NCBI GenBank assembly: GCA_964035545.1
Contig: OZ037768.1
Span: 7,183,241-7,247,240, forward strand
Reading direction: 5' to 3'
DNA from: Bugula neritina
Lineage: Eukaryota > Bryozoa > Gymnolaemata > Cheilostomatida > Bugulidae
Length of the DNA: 64,000 nucleotides
The notes under the pieces were generated by a model. The model ran no database searches. It was not told where the DNA came from and worked only from the letters and a program-made list of their open reading frames with translations. Below are positions 48,901 to 61,100 of this stretch, one piece after another. The position numbers and the translations under genes were made by a program. Numbering within the stretch: position 1 is the first letter of the stretch; each line of letters opens with the position of its first letter.

Positions 48901-51900
48901 AATACAACTGTGAATGCGACATATTTCACTACATACAGCTTACACCGCACAGCTTACACCGCACAGCTTACACCGCACAGCTTACACCGCACAGCTTACA
49001 CCGCACAGCTTACACCGCACAGCTTACACCGCACAGCTTACACCGCACAGCTTACACCGCACAGCTTACACCGCACAGCTTACACCGCACAGCTTACACC
49101 GCACAGCTTACACCGCACAGCAAAAATTAAAACGTACAGCCCTTCAGCCATACATGCTTACTGCTAAACCTGTCAAGTAAGAGACACTTTCTAAACGCAT
49201 ACATTACTAGAAGGACTTTGAAATGCGGTATTGATCAGACAACTAAGAAAACCTTTTGGCAGTATTAAATGAACCAGTGGTTGATATTTAAGATAATAAT
49301 AAATTATAAAATTGTCAGTGGATGAGCACTAAAATGAAAAACCAATATTTTATAATGCGATCTGGAAATAGAAAGGCTTTGTTTGGTATTTAAAATAAAA
49401 CTTGTTCAAAGTACAGTCATTACCTTTCATGTACTAGTATTTTAAAATAAGAAAAACTCTGAGCTACTAACGATTAAGGTACGTAACCATTACCTCATAG
49501 GTAGACAGCCGGTCCAAGAAAGTCAACAACTTCAGTCTAACCCGGCACAAATCTTTCTGTTCCAGAGTGAGGCTAAAAAACAACAATAAAGAACCAAACC
49601 GCTTTGCAGTAGAAGCAGGTGGCTAATATTTTCTAACTCCAGAGTCGAACAACTCCAGAAGGTATAGCAAAGGCCATGCTGCCAGTGTATAACCACATTA
49701 AGGCATCAAAATAAATCCAGACTGTCTCGAGGTGAGCTCACCAGAAAGAGGTGCTGTTATTAATTTACTACTTGCCAGTGATAGAACTGAGAACATAGCA
49801 TAGCTCGTGTTTACCATAAAAAATTAGCTGAAAATACACACGAACAATAACTTGCTCCGCATAAATCTAGTTAGACCACTTATAGGTAGAGTTAATAATG
49901 GCAGAAGTGTTTAAGTTGTTAGTACATACTTTTCAAAGTCAACTTGAGAGAGCAGATCTTCTCTGTACTTCTTCCTGATCTTCTCGAGCTCATCCGCAGA
50001 GTCCTGGTCATATTCATCAAATGATTCTTCTAGCTGTATTTCCTTACTAACGATAAACCTGTAGCACAAAACTTAATGTAAGTACAACACAAACCTGTAA
50101 TTTATGAATGTCCACATACCTTAATGTAAATACTATAGTATAGTAGCCATACAGTCCACATTAATGGCCAAACACTCACTTGCATTTTTGTAAATTGTAA
50201 ATGTAAATACTATGATGTCCGCAATGATATTAGAACAAAGTTCTTAACTAAATATTCACCTGTATTAAACTGAAAGATTTTGCCATTAAAACTATACCAT
50301 ACTATCCACCCAGAATTTTCCTATATTAAATTTCAGCTTTATTATGGGAAATCTCGCTACTTAAACATACCTTCCTTTGTCACGGCCTTGACCTATTTTA
50401 ATTAGAGCTTCAAGGTCGGTGCCTCTCAGCCCATACTCTAGCAGTTCTCTCATAGCATCTATGTCCTTTGGAACTCTTTCCGTACATTCGTGAAGCACCC
50501 ATGCACGTTTCTTTATTTTGCTCTAAAAAGCATAGCAAGCAAAATTGAACTCTGCCCTAAAAAATTTCTATTTTAAATTTGTATAAGTTTCCTAATGGTT
50601 TATTATATATATATATAAATATACTGACCAAGTAGTCATGTATTGTAGCCAAAGTGACTTCACTTTTCCTCCACTGTCTCTGATATACTAAATCAGCATC
50701 TAAATGATAGAGTTTGGCTAGAACCAACGCTTCACCATACTCTTCATTATCAATCTACATAAAAAGCAGGTGCATCAATGCTTACAGCTGCACACTTACA
50801 CATGTCCTTTATAACTATTGTGTTTCAAGAAAAGTGCAAATAACTTCAGTTGACATTACAGAAACCTGGTTACCTTTCTAGCAAAAAGTTCTTCAGGTGT
50901 TGTAGACTTTAATGATACCAGTCTGTATGTTTTCTTAATGAATCTGAAAAATAATTAGTTAGCAATTGTCTCATTAATAGGATAAAGTGTCTACCAGCAA
51001 GGATACAAATCTACGACCAACTGATAAAAAAATATTGATAATGTTTTCTTATCAAGCTGCTTTTCTCAGAAAACCAAATGTGAAGTTGGTGCTACTAAAG
51101 ATTTTTCATGCCATGTTTTTTAAATTCATGCACGCATTCAAAGCCATCAAATAAATGCTTTAATATTCTGAAAACCTGTGTAAATTAGGAGCTTTGTACA
51201 TTTTTCAATTAAAAATTATCACTTTGCTATTTAAAACTTTTTAATAACAATTCAAATGTTATAAACTATGACAAACATAGACATGAAGTCACACATTGAA
51301 CTAATGATACAAACTACATATGCCAGCAAATTAAAATTACTTCTTTATTACTAAAATGATTCTATTCTATCAAGTTCAACACCAAGTTAAGCTATAAATT
51401 TCAACCTTGAAACAGCTATACAACAAGAATTGAATAATCCAACAATTACTTGGATTTCTTTTTAGGAGGTTGAAACTTGTCCATGTCAGTTATGTAATAG
51501 AGAGTATCTCTCATGGCTCGCGTTGTCTTCTTTACCAAAGAGCTTGACTCACTCTCATCATCACTGTCAGAGTCATCCTCCCCTGAGTGGATAGTTTCAC
51601 TAGAGGTACGTTTTCTAGCCCCACTTATCACGCGACTCTCACACTAAACACAATATCAGAAATTGGAGCCTGATTACATCAAATAACAGGCAACATATAA
51701 TGAGTACAGCACAGCAATTAAAATGTAAATTTGAAAAGCTGTTGTAGGGTTAAGATTTATTCCCTTGCTTTGCCAATTTTATCTTTCACTTGCGTTTTTA
51801 AACTGAACAAGTAACTTCAATGATTTTAGTACATTTTTCATCATTAAACTTGATTTACTGATATTTGCACCTCAACATAAAAATAGCACAATGAGAATTG

Positions 51901-52700
51901 TAGTCATCAAAACATCTACTTCTAAAATTAATTTTACAAATTTAAATTCTCAAGCAATAGCTTTTATTAAAACTTGCCAGCAGAGTTCCACAACACTGAT
52001 AAACACTCTTTACACAAATCCAAGAATTCACACCAATTCTAACTCTAAAGTTATATCACTACCTCTAGAGAGAGAAAACCTCCTTCGTGTGCTTGCTGGA
52101 TTTGTGGTAACACCTCAAACCATTCAGGTGACTGACCCAGTAGATTAGATAAACTTTCAATATCTGCTACAAGCACCGCACCAGAATATCGGGCTAAAAT
52201 AATCTCCTGAAAATAGAGAAAATGGCTACGCATATACCTGTAAGGAAAATGATTGAGCTATGAATACTTTTATTAGAAAATTTTGACAACGCAACTCGAA
52301 AAATTACTAAGTCAAAGACTTTACTGTTGACTAAAAAAACCAAAACAAAAGTATGGTTACTTTGTGTTTAAAAATAGTAAATTAATGAAATTTTTCAAAC
52401 AAAATATAAATACCTTGTCTGACCACCACGCTACATCCAGCAGATGGTAATAGTACGGCGTCTCCTTCAGATACTTTGTCTTTTTGGAGTTGTGTTCCAG
52501 TGACGGACTCATTTGGTTGGAGCAAGGCTGAGAGTCAAGACTCCAGCTACTGACTAGGTTGAGAGAAGGCACCTGATATAGACAGAGCTTACTCTCTGTA
52601 GACAGTGTCAACAGGTGTCTGCCATCCGGCGATAGACAGGACTTAAAGACCAGCTCCTGAAATACACATGCATATGTATATGTGCACCGCCTGCTTCTCA

Positions 52701-52765
<65 letters not shown>

Positions 52766-55700
52766 AATATAAAACTGAAAATAACACTTTCACTGAGGTT
52801 TATTAAATAACACAATAAAGTAAGATCTCCGTAATTATTTGCAATTTGAAATATTAGTTCCATATTGGCAATAGAAATGGCTGAACATTTATGTATATGC
52901 ACATTTGAAGGTGGTGAAAAAGCATTAAGTAACAAAAAAAAACTACTCAAATGTACAAATGTATAAATTATTCTGTTCAGAAGAAGATGCTTTTGGGTTA
53001 GGCGACAATAGTTACCTGCATTCCATCTCCATAAATCGCACCATGTATAGCCGACCGAAATTTTCTAAGGAACCCTCTACCACCACTCTGTGAAGAGGTA
53101 AATCACAATTGTAAAAAAACATTTGATGATAATTATTAAAAATTTCCATTTTGGTAACAATATGTTTAGCAGAAACAGTAGCAGTGATTGTTCAATTGAG
53201 TTATTAGGCATGTAATTTAAATACCAAACTGTCCTACAATGATTGATACTTTCTTTATAAACTAAAAAAATATTGTAGTTACAACAAATTTCTTCTATAC
53301 CAAATTACAGGAGGAAACAAATATAATTTTTAACATTTCTCAACTGCCACTGTACTCACAGCAATGAGCTGCTCATAATCAGTGACCAGTTTATAGTAAG
53401 GTGTTCCCGACAGCACTCTCCAGACAGTCAGCCCTTCCAGACCAGCCTTAGTCTCGGAGAACTCGGTACTGGGGCTAGCTAGACCAGTGATGATGAGTAC
53501 AGAGTGTTGAGCACTGAATACAGCCGAGCTCACACCTCGGGGGTAGAGATGACTAAACAGGAACTTGTGCTCTAGTGTATAATAACTTTCTCCTGTACTG
53601 TAACAACCCAATGTTGTGCTGTTTATAAGACATATTTAAAAAGTGTACTGCTTAAAGAAGGACATATAAGAAACCCTAAAAACAATAATTGGTAATTGTC
53701 AAAATGCATTTAAAATGGATGAACAGCGAGTAGTTGGATTTAATAAATGACTAAAATATATTATAACAGATGATGGGAGGCGAATAGTTGAGTCCATAAT
53801 TTTAGCAAGTCAATTTGAGTGTTTCAAGACTTAAATCAAAATGACTTGGGTCCGGCTCTGATGACTAGACTGCACATTAAATATAATTTTTATCACAATA
53901 AAAAGCGTTTACAAGAATAAAATACATGCATATATTAGAGAGGTGCCCGGCTATTTTTCTTTGTATAAGTAAATAAACTTACTTCAGTAAATAACTATTT
54001 AGCAATCCTTGGTGGTTAAGGAGTATCAATTTCAAGTCCCTGCGAAGAGAAGACAATAAAAGCATTTAGTATATATTCATGATACAGAGACACTTAGACA
54101 GGGTAAAGCAACTACAGCAGTGGATATAGAAATGATGCATTGCATTAAATCTATGTCAGCATACTAGTTGCATTATGTAAACAGACCATTTATTTTCTAA
54201 ATCTTTGGGAGGTTCCAGAAAGATTATGGCAGCAATTGCAAAACTCAGATCTGTTCCGGCAGAAGCATTCTCAGGCTGCAAGAACAAGAACAGCTACACT
54301 GAATGGCAATCAGCCATCACATGAGTTGAAAGCATAGAATTCATGTATTTGCTTAGACATAAGAACTGTTGGCAGAACGTACCGTATTGAGGGTAAAGAA
54401 TTCACCACACAAAATATCATACAGAGTCACAAAGCCGGTACTGGAGGAAACAGCCAACACTTGGCTATCATCACTCCACGCCATCCGTCTCCACTGTGGA
54501 TTACCATCTTCCCAGACCCTTGTCCTACCAACTACTGACCCATAACTGTAGGAAATCAATAAAACTCACATCAATACACATTGGAGTGTCAGAGAAACCT
54601 AGTTAGCTGCATATGACGGTAACATAGCCTATTTATGTGGCTTGTATGTGATGAGTTACATGTTTGAATAATATAGAAGTCTGAGGCTTTATTCTTAATT
54701 TTTGATGTTCATTATACTTATAATAGAATTTTAAATTAAGAATAAAGTAAAATTATAGCATCTCTAAGATATTAGACATATGCAGATCAGCTTACTTGTC
54801 TTTCTTAAAACGAATCTCTAGGTGAGTGTCTTGTAATACAGCCAAATACTCTCCATCCGCACTCAAACATAGGCTCCATGTATGTCTCAGATTAACTAAC
54901 TTTACTAAGTTGACAGGCAGATTGCATGGACTAGTGGCACTAGAAACATGAACACTTGTGTGAATTTTAGCATGATGTACATTCATGATAAAACAGTTTT
55001 CAATCACATTCATTTTGATCATCGAATAGTTTTACAAATTATAATAAAGTTTCTTATCTGGCCATTTTTATGGCGGTCACTAGAGTAATACACTCAATTA
55101 CATATATCCAATAATTTGTTAAAAACAGTTCATACCTGTGAGGAATGCCCACACTTCTAAGGAAAGTCCAAACTGACCCTGCAATAACAAACAGGACAAT
55201 GCATCTTGTACATAACAACATCTATTGCATCCAACTAACACTGATAATTCCTATTTAACAAATGTTAGATTACATAATAACTGAATAATGTTTTAACAAA
55301 ATTAATATGATTAGTTCATTTGAAAACTATAAGCTTGATTGTTCACATAAATACACAAAACTTCCAGCATCAATCATTATTTTATCTTTGTGTCCTATTT
55401 TGCAAATTAAAGCACTTGTAAATACAAACAGTATAAAGAGAAGAAAAGTAGGTTCAACATTAATTATTTCTAAATATCATATTACTATAGGATACATACG
55501 GTGTGCAGCAGAAACTAACTTCCCAGCAAATCCAGAGGCAGTTTTTTCTTTAACTGGACGATTCTAAAATTAAAAAAAGTAAAGTTATTCAAAGATTAGG
55601 TACCATTTAAATAAAACTTTTGAAAATTAAACTAGTAGTTTTCACAATTAAACTCATACTGATATCTTTTGTCAAATACAAATATGCAAACAAAATTTCA

Positions 55701-56810
55701 ACTCGTATTTTTTTCAAACATATTCAGATATTTAATAAAATATTAACATACAACTAAATATACAAAAAAAACTTTAATGACCGAAAAAAATGTACTCGTC
55801 TTCTACTAGTACAATAAAAATGGTGTCCTAGTAACTAATACTTGCTAACTTGATTGCTATTACAGCTATTACATAGTATTGGTACTTACAAATACATATT
55901 CTATGATATACAGTGATATTAATATATCTATTACAGGTTAGGCAAATAGCCTTTACCCTTAAGCGTAGCCCAAAAAATAGTCATTTCTACCTACAGCTTT
56001 ACCTTATGCTTAGTCTCTAGTTGCACAAAATCACAGTCACAGTGCAGGTGACAAAGTGCAATTTTCATTTCGACATAGAATTTTAGTTGGTATCTGTGAC
56101 TTTCATTTTCTACTTACAGCTTGAATTTTCACTTAGTCACCACTCACGATTTGAATGATACTTATACTTATAGCTACTTGCACAGAGTCAACGCCCAACT
56201 CAAAACCAAATTTACAGTAAATCATTATCATTTATTTTAACAATAACAGCTATTGCCTATTGCAGTATTGGCATTGCCATTTACTAAGCAATATTATATT
56301 ATAATAAATTTAAAATAAAAATGGTTGTGATACTGATTGGGACTCTGCTGAGTAAGTCAATAAATTGGGAGTCAGACTCAGAGAAAATCTGAAATTCAAA
56401 TTAAAATTCATGTTGATTTCCATTTTAATTTTAATTTTTACTTCAACTTTCCCTTTGACGTTGTCTTTTAACTTTACTTGCAGAAAAAAAATCAGTAATT
56501 GAGTCTACGACTACAAGTAGTGAAGTACATGTAACTCAAACTGAAACTCAAACTGTAAGTCACTTACAGTTTCAGTTTGAGTTTCAGTTACTAAGAGTAA
56601 GTGTAAGCCTAATCTAAAGGCTAATGCATTCGAGAAATTATTGAATGAATAAACCACATTTCTACTTACTGCATTTTCAACATCTTGACTCCAATCAGTA
56701 AATATATTTAAATCATAAAGAATATTGGCTGGGGTAGCAGAGTTGCCTATACCTAATGAAACATCTGAAGATTCATTTCTTCTGGACACAGCCTTCCTTT
56801 TGGTGGCCAT
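26812..56810 (-). CDS. NBAS: NBAS (neuroblastoma-amplified sequence), complete gene, 52 coding exons recognised
   Basis: A single gene fills 30 kb. I traced 52 exons with GT-AG boundaries whose phases join at every junction but one (exons 23/24), totalling about 2,325 codons; human NBAS has 2,371. The order of recognisable blocks follows the vertebrate protein from ILYDLNIFTDWS at the N terminus, through the beta-propeller and Sec39 region, to the short C-terminal tail (AISAISRWWRKD, stop at 26812-26814). NBAS is the NAG subunit of the NRZ tethering complex (with RINT1 and ZW10). That complex docks COPI vesicles at the ER with syntaxin 18 SNAREs. It also acts in nonsense-mediated decay of mRNA. 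The gene is head to head with RAD54B. Introns carry two LINE fragments, a SINE and several tandem repeats. Exon coordinates are in the three following entries. Confidence 0.93.
28650..28931 (+). mobile_element. 5'-truncated non-LTR retrotransposon (LINE) 3' end
   Basis: The plus strand, antisense to NBAS, reads AWNSLPKHLRAIRSRSEF then AVALKQFLLDSLI and a TAG (28673-28768). This is the hallmark C terminus of a jockey/CR1/RTE-type reverse-transcriptase ORF (WNSLP...F...L..FL). A 3' UTR of about 140 bp follows, ending in (CAAA)n at 28911-28931. The frame is broken just upstream, so it is a dead fragment. It lies in the NBAS intron between exons 29640-29776 and 28168-28282. Confidence 0.6.
35791..36045 (-). 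mobile_element. Second LINE 3' fragment, related tail
   Basis: On the minus strand, a decayed ORF end (FKLALRDHLMANF, about 35990-36030) is followed by a UTR whose end resembles the LINE at 28650-28931: CCTCGACTAGCT, then GCTATTG, then a T-rich stretch, and a (CAAA)n tail (35791-35811, TTTG on the plus strand). It lies in an NBAS intron in the sense direction. Confidence 0.5.
39446..39648. repeat. Triplet microsatellite (ACT/ACC/TGC)n
   Basis: About 200 bp of interrupted ACT, ACC and TGC triplets in an NBAS intron. Translation in several frames gives poly-Val, poly-Ser or poly-Gly ORFs that are artefacts of the repeat. Confidence 0.85.
39706..39780. repeat. 25-bp tandem repeat, three copies, abutting an NBAS splice donor
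   Basis: Three copies start ATTACCATTA(A/T)GTACAAC at 39706, 39731 and 39756. A partial fourth (ATTACC) at 39781-39786 is the donor site of the NBAS exon at 39786-39934. On the gene strand each copy therefore contains a donor-like GGTAATAG. Confidence 0.75.
40391..50943 (-). CDS. NBAS: NBAS exons 13-36: Sec39-type helical solenoid
   Basis: Exons: 50874-50943, 50629-50754, 50371-50522, 49930-50058, 49494-49572, 48789-48893, 48603-48667, 48115-48258, 47772-47976, 47178-47312, 46784-46963, 45902-46010, 45676-45738, 45489-45552, 45181-45342, 44746-44905, 44320-44508, 43830-43909, 43441-43637, 42787-42955, 41989-42216, 41224-41338, 41038-41114, 40391-40576. Typical blocks are RLVSLKSTTPEELF, DADLVYQRQWRKSE, KKRAWVLHECTERVP, GLRGTDLEALIKIGQG, LAVLSNVPETLSP, IDCIYACERDDQL, AAKEYFNSSG, GCHPFYEDII and KLAAYYYALQLL. 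This alpha-solenoid contacts RINT1/ZW10 and the SNAREs. The exon 46784-46963 ends in phase 0, but 45902-46010 needs phase 1, so a tiny exon probably lies between them. Confidence 0.88.
43310..43395. repeat. Degenerate CAATACACAGTA-type repeat
   Basis: Overlapping variants of CAATACACAGTA and CACAACACAATA in an NBAS intron, without a fixed unit. No function is suggested. Confidence 0.5.
47510..47690 (+). mobile_element. Probable tRNA-derived SINE
   Basis: An A-box-like TGGCTAATTAGT (47524-47535) and a B-box-like GTTTGATTCTC (47552-47562) are about 28 bp apart, as in tRNA-derived Pol III promoters. About 20 bp further, GTTAGGAAAAGCATTCAGCC (47582-47601) resembles the conserved core (GGAAGGGCATCC-like) of many metazoan, notably cephalopod, SINEs. 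It lies in an NBAS intron, antisense to the gene. No clear tail or flanking duplication was found. Confidence 0.4.
48937..49118. repeat. Perfect 14-bp minisatellite, 13 copies
   Basis: The unit AGCTTACACCGCAC is repeated exactly 13 times (182 bp) with no visible mismatch. It lies in an NBAS intron about 42 bp upstream (gene sense) of the acceptor of exon 48789-48893. Repetitive ORFs across it are artefacts. Confidence 0.95.
51450..56810 (-). CDS. NBAS: NBAS exons 1-12: N-terminal beta-propeller part
   Basis: Exons: 56670-56810, 55500-55563, 55136-55178, 54796-54939, 54383-54545, 54187-54275, 53983-54039, 53360-53597, 53016-53087, 52414-52656, 52063-52206, 51450-51643. The start is the ATG at 56810, giving MATKRKAVSRRNESS and placing ILYDLNIFTDWS at the same distance from the N terminus as in the vertebrate protein. 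The open frame extends upstream to an acceptor-like site at about 56949, so a spliced 5' UTR is likely. Family blocks include PQWRRMAWS, WRVLSGTPYYKLVT, LSPDGRHLLTLS, LLDVAWWSDK, EWFEVLPQIQQAHEGGFLSL, and an acidic stretch (EDDSDSDDESES) followed by the basic KFQPPKKKSK. WD40-like strands form the propeller that precedes the Sec39 helical solenoid. Confidence 0.9.
52707..52761. repeat. (AT)n microsatellite
   Basis: About 27 uninterrupted AT units in the NBAS intron about 50 bp upstream (gene sense) of the acceptor of exon 52414-52656. Length polymorphism is expected. Confidence 0.95.
56531..56591. repeat. 61-bp near-perfect palindrome built of hexamers
   Basis: The arms GTAACTCAAACTGAAACTCA... 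and ...TCAGTTTGAGTTTCAGTTAC pair at 27 of 30 positions around a single centre base (56561). The inner 10 bp are perfect. The three mismatches are C-C or G-G clashes in pairing, spaced exactly six bases apart. Confidence 0.75.
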
Positions 56811-58138
56811 GCTGGCATAGCCTCTAAAACGCTTTTCTCGTCGTTTTTTAGAGACTATAAAGGCACAACTTTTGCGTGCTTCAAAGTCCATTGGGGGCGA
56901 TATCAACATTATCTTACTGATTAAATAAGCAGTTTGTTGCTCTGAGGCTGTAAACACAAACACGTGTATTGTATATTCATTTGCGTGGGAAATTTTAAAG
57001 TCAACATAATATTTTGATACTCGTACTGATACTTAAAGGTAATATTATGCTTAGCCTTATAGGCTATAGCTATACTATTTGTAGACCATCAGTGTCCCTA
57101 TAGATTTAAATATAGTTATACTAAATTAGAAATAGTGTGAGTATCAACATTCACTCTCAGTCTGAATCTGACACTCACACTGTCACTGGTTCCTGCGTTG
57201 CTCACAGTATGAGTATCAGAGTGACTAGGAGTATAGCTGTAAGTGTATAGAAAAACGAGCTTAAAGGTGATTTTTAGTGTAAGTGTACCCAATATCATAT
57301 TTGATATTAAATATGTGAGTATCAACTTCAAGCATGAAATTAAAAATCAAAATGAGCTTAAATCTGTGTTGAAAAAAGCTATGGAGTAAACTTTGATCTT
57401 TTGAAATAAAGATTTTACATAGTTTTTACTAACTGTGAAATTTCTTTTTGCAATTAAGTGTATCTAAAGCCTTTGACTAGGCTGAGGTTATTGTGCTTAT
57501 AACTATTACATTTACAATCTTATAAATTTTATTTTTCTCACAGGTTTTGCTGCATATTGTTTTTTTAGATCTCAATTAGTATCTGAAGTTTATATTAATA
57601 TTTATTTATATTGTTGTGCTGAAAAACTTTTTATGCTACATATATATATATATTTTTACAAACAATATTCTCACACAAATATAGATACAGTATATTAAAT
57701 AGATAGAACAAATTTGTAATATGAAACCATATGTGTTCTAAAAATAACGCACAACATAGTAGGTATATGTTTTGAAAGCATCTATTTGCATGGCATACCT
57801 TCAAGCCAAAATGAAAATATTTAGAGGTCAGTAAAAAGAAACATATATAATGTGAAATATATAGTGCCTAATATATTTTAAAATGAAGCAAACTTTGGAA
57901 TTTCTTAAAGTTTATTTTTAGACAAAGCAACTTACTGTTAATTGTTAAGTAGTTCATCAGTCATTAGTAACAGCATAACTAGACTATAAACAATTATTTA
58001 GTAAAAACTAGTAATGTTTTTTTCAAGTGTGTGATATTGACAGCCGTTATAGCCTAATATCAATTAAAAGAACCAATACTTGGTTATTTTTCATTAATTA
58101 TACGTTTCAATAATTATGTGTTATATATTATTTTACAG
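56811..58138. promoter_or_regulatory. Divergent NBAS/RAD54B intergenic region
   Basis: About 1.3 kb between the start codon of NBAS (minus strand) and the first recognised exon boundary of RAD54B (plus strand). An acceptor-like site upstream of each start (about 56949 on minus, 58137-58138 on plus) suggests that both genes have spliced 5' UTRs, which would bring the two promoters closer. It contains CTGA/CAGT-type degenerate repeat around 57130-57240. No TATA box was assigned. Confidence 0.35.
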
Positions 58139-58145
58139 ACTCAAA

Positions 58146-61100
58146 ATGAAACGCTCTGCAGCTCCAAGCCAAATGGCCAGTACTAGAAAAAAGTCTACCA
58201 AGTTTATGCCACCATATTTATCTAACCTTCATTCTAAGGAAACAGAAATTACATTCTCTAAGTCTGAGTCAGGCAGTAACATATTACTCCCTGCATCTCA
58301 GGAGACAAAGCAAAGTAATGTTCTGGCAGAAAGTGTCAATGATAGAACTAGTAGCATTATACCTGAAATAGTGGCTGAACATCATAACATGGGCATAGAT
58401 GAAAAAGTTGCTAATAATAGAAAGCTAACTGTAGAAGCCAAGGAAAATATAGGTGGAATTATTACTGAGAAGACTTTTGCTGATAGAAAAAGTGTTAAAA
58501 AAGCATTTGTGTCTCCTGCAAGTCATCACAAAGAGCTCATGACTCAGCGTCAACCTGAATCACTTAAGAAAAGATACTTTAACGTGGTTTGGTGTAAACG
58601 ATCTAATAAAAAGATAAAAAATTGGGAAGGTAAGAACACATTGCTGTCATGTAAAGAGTTTTTCGAGACTTTTGCAAGCATGACAAAAACAGTTGACATT
58701 AGTTTTAGCTACATGTTACATGATTAAGAAATAAAGGAGTTTGACCTAGTAGTTTATTATAAAAGGGGCCATTCAGTAATGCTAAGTGAGCCAAGTGCTG
58801 CAAGGGTTCAAGCCCACACCACCAGCATTCTATTTTATTTTTTCAAGACAGTTTTTTTTTATTGTAGGTGATGCTGTTCTGGTAGTAACTGGCAGGAGCG
58901 TAGTACTCTACGATACAGATGGTAAGGAGATTATCAAAGCAAATGGTTATAAAATACAAGAGTTGGATCAGCTCAAGGATGGAGAAACTCTACCTGTTGG
59001 CACTAGAGAGATTGAAGTAAGTATTTCTCTCTACTATATATGTACAAACTTGCAGCGTATGAAACTGAAATTTGGCATATTTGTTTTATCTGATGCTATA
59101 CTGTAATACCCAAAAAGTAATTTTTGCTTCTTTGAAAGTTGATTATTTTATTGTTGAAGAATATATTTTGTTTTACTTTGCTGCTAAAGCTTTGAAATAA
59201 ATGTTGTTTAAGTTTTTATTTCAAAGTATGATGATCATTTGTGTTGATTCAACATCTAATTGTTAAAAGGGATGGCAAGTAGGCTAATGTAAATTTATAG
59301 GGAACAAAATAACAACCTAGCATGAGGAAGCAAATCCAAAACAGTTGTCATTATGACTTTTTCGGCCAGCGCTGGTTACATAAAACGACACCAACATCTT
59401 TTGGGCTGAAATTGTAATTAAATGAACGTCAGTGTTGATTGAAACTTTCTAAACTGTGTAGAGTCAGTATAGTCATCATCTTAATCGATTGAGTGTTTTG
59501 TGTTGTACTCTGTTAGATTATGAGTACCTTGGAGGAGAGTGCATTCCTTGCTGGAACATGTTTTGGAGGCAGCTCTTCTCTAAGCACACTAATTCCTTTA
59601 ACCAAAACATTGTCAAAAGGTAAGGTTGCTCTACTACTAAGGATTCAATTATGGTATAGACTCTGAGTTTGACAAGAAATTGTTTATTGGTTCAAAATAA
59701 ACTCCAACTGATTTGAAGATTAATATTTGTTAGTTTGTTTGCCAAATACAACATGTATGCCTGTCAGTCAATAGCCTAACTACATAAATAAGGCATATAA
59801 ATTGTAGCAATTGGGCTTAAAATTGAATTCATTGATTTTACTACTCTTACTACTAGCTAATTTTAAATTAACTTTTGATCCAACTTCAGCATTTTTTTAC
59901 TAAACCTAATTTAGGTAACTCCTATTTCCTTCTATGTGTTTTGTTATATAACATATATATTAAAGGCAAAGAAATTTTGTCTTTTGACTAACTCCTATTA
60001 GAATTTTGCCTGTAAGATATTTGAGGAGTAACAACAGCTGCACTTGCCGTCAAGTCTACTATAACCTCTAGTTAAGTTAGCATTGCCGTTGCTTGGTTTT
60101 CAACACATGGAAACTTGATTAACATGAAGTACACTTTGCGTAGTATTTAAATTATGGCTTAAAACTTTTTTTTTCTTTTGCTTTAAACAAAATGATCTCA
60201 AGTTTTGAGTCATTGACTTACATGTTTTGTATACTGAGAACTGAAATTTTCTGCGTGGTTATCAGAGTGAATTTACTTGGCTAAAGTTTACTTGGCTAAT
60301 GGTTACACATGTTGCTCAAAATTCAATGCCGTGCGAAGTTGGTTGACCAGTTTCATAATACAGCTGAAATCTTCTAGTAAAATCAAATAAAGTGTCATAA
60401 AACGACTCTCTGTTCTACAGACTGTTGGTACTGTCATAATCAAATGCATGTTTCAACAAGATATGTTTATAACTTGTGGCTGGGCATGCTGTGCAATGGA
60501 CTGTTGGTGCCTCTTGTCTTCATTTTAATTTTAGGTCAATTTTAAGCTTTTGCCATTGTGTCACTTGATGACATAATGCTGATGCTCAATTGCCTGTGTT
60601 GCTTTTTGTAGCTTTGCCAAAGAAAAATGTAACAGGTTCTGCTTTGTTTCTAAGCAAAACAGATGCATCACTTGCTGTAAGTCTGTTTCAACTTCATGGA
60701 TGTTAATACTTTTAGCATATTATGCTGATTGTGTTTAGAAAATTATTACACTTTTTCATAGCAATTAATTTCTTTTGTATGGATTATTGCTTTGTGCCAT
60801 ACTCTGTGTACAAATTGTAGAAGGAAAGTGTTGATAGGTGACATGTTTAAGCATTAATTGTAGAACATGTTTGTGTTCAAGATACATGCAAATAGTATTA
60901 ATGAGAGATTATAGAATTTTCAAAATATATAATATTGGCTACATTTTGTAGCTAAGTTTTTGATTGTTTTTTTAAAGAATACAGTGAAGGAACTCAAGCC
61001 AAGATTTGATCCCAACACTATCGGTGCTCTAGTTCTTAGTCGGCCTCCGCCAGCTGTCATTGTAAGTGCGCCTCGGCTGCTTTCTAGTCTCTACCCTCTG

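Noticed and set aside
48937-49118. Regular direct repeats resembling a CRISPR-like array
   Set aside because: Units are contiguous 14-mers without spacers in an intron of an animal gene; this is a minisatellite.
48910-49180. Plus-strand ORFs with repeated LHRTAYTAQLTPHS-type peptide
   Set aside because: Produced by the 14-bp repeat, which has no stop codon in these frames; no start context or neighbours support a gene.
55307-55567. 86-residue plus-strand ORF
   Set aside because: It overlaps NBAS exon 2 in antisense, and the NBAS phases and splice sites explain that part of the sequence.
58767-58830. A tRNA gene
   Set aside because: Only A/B-box-like words are present; no acceptor stem or anticodon arm could be paired.
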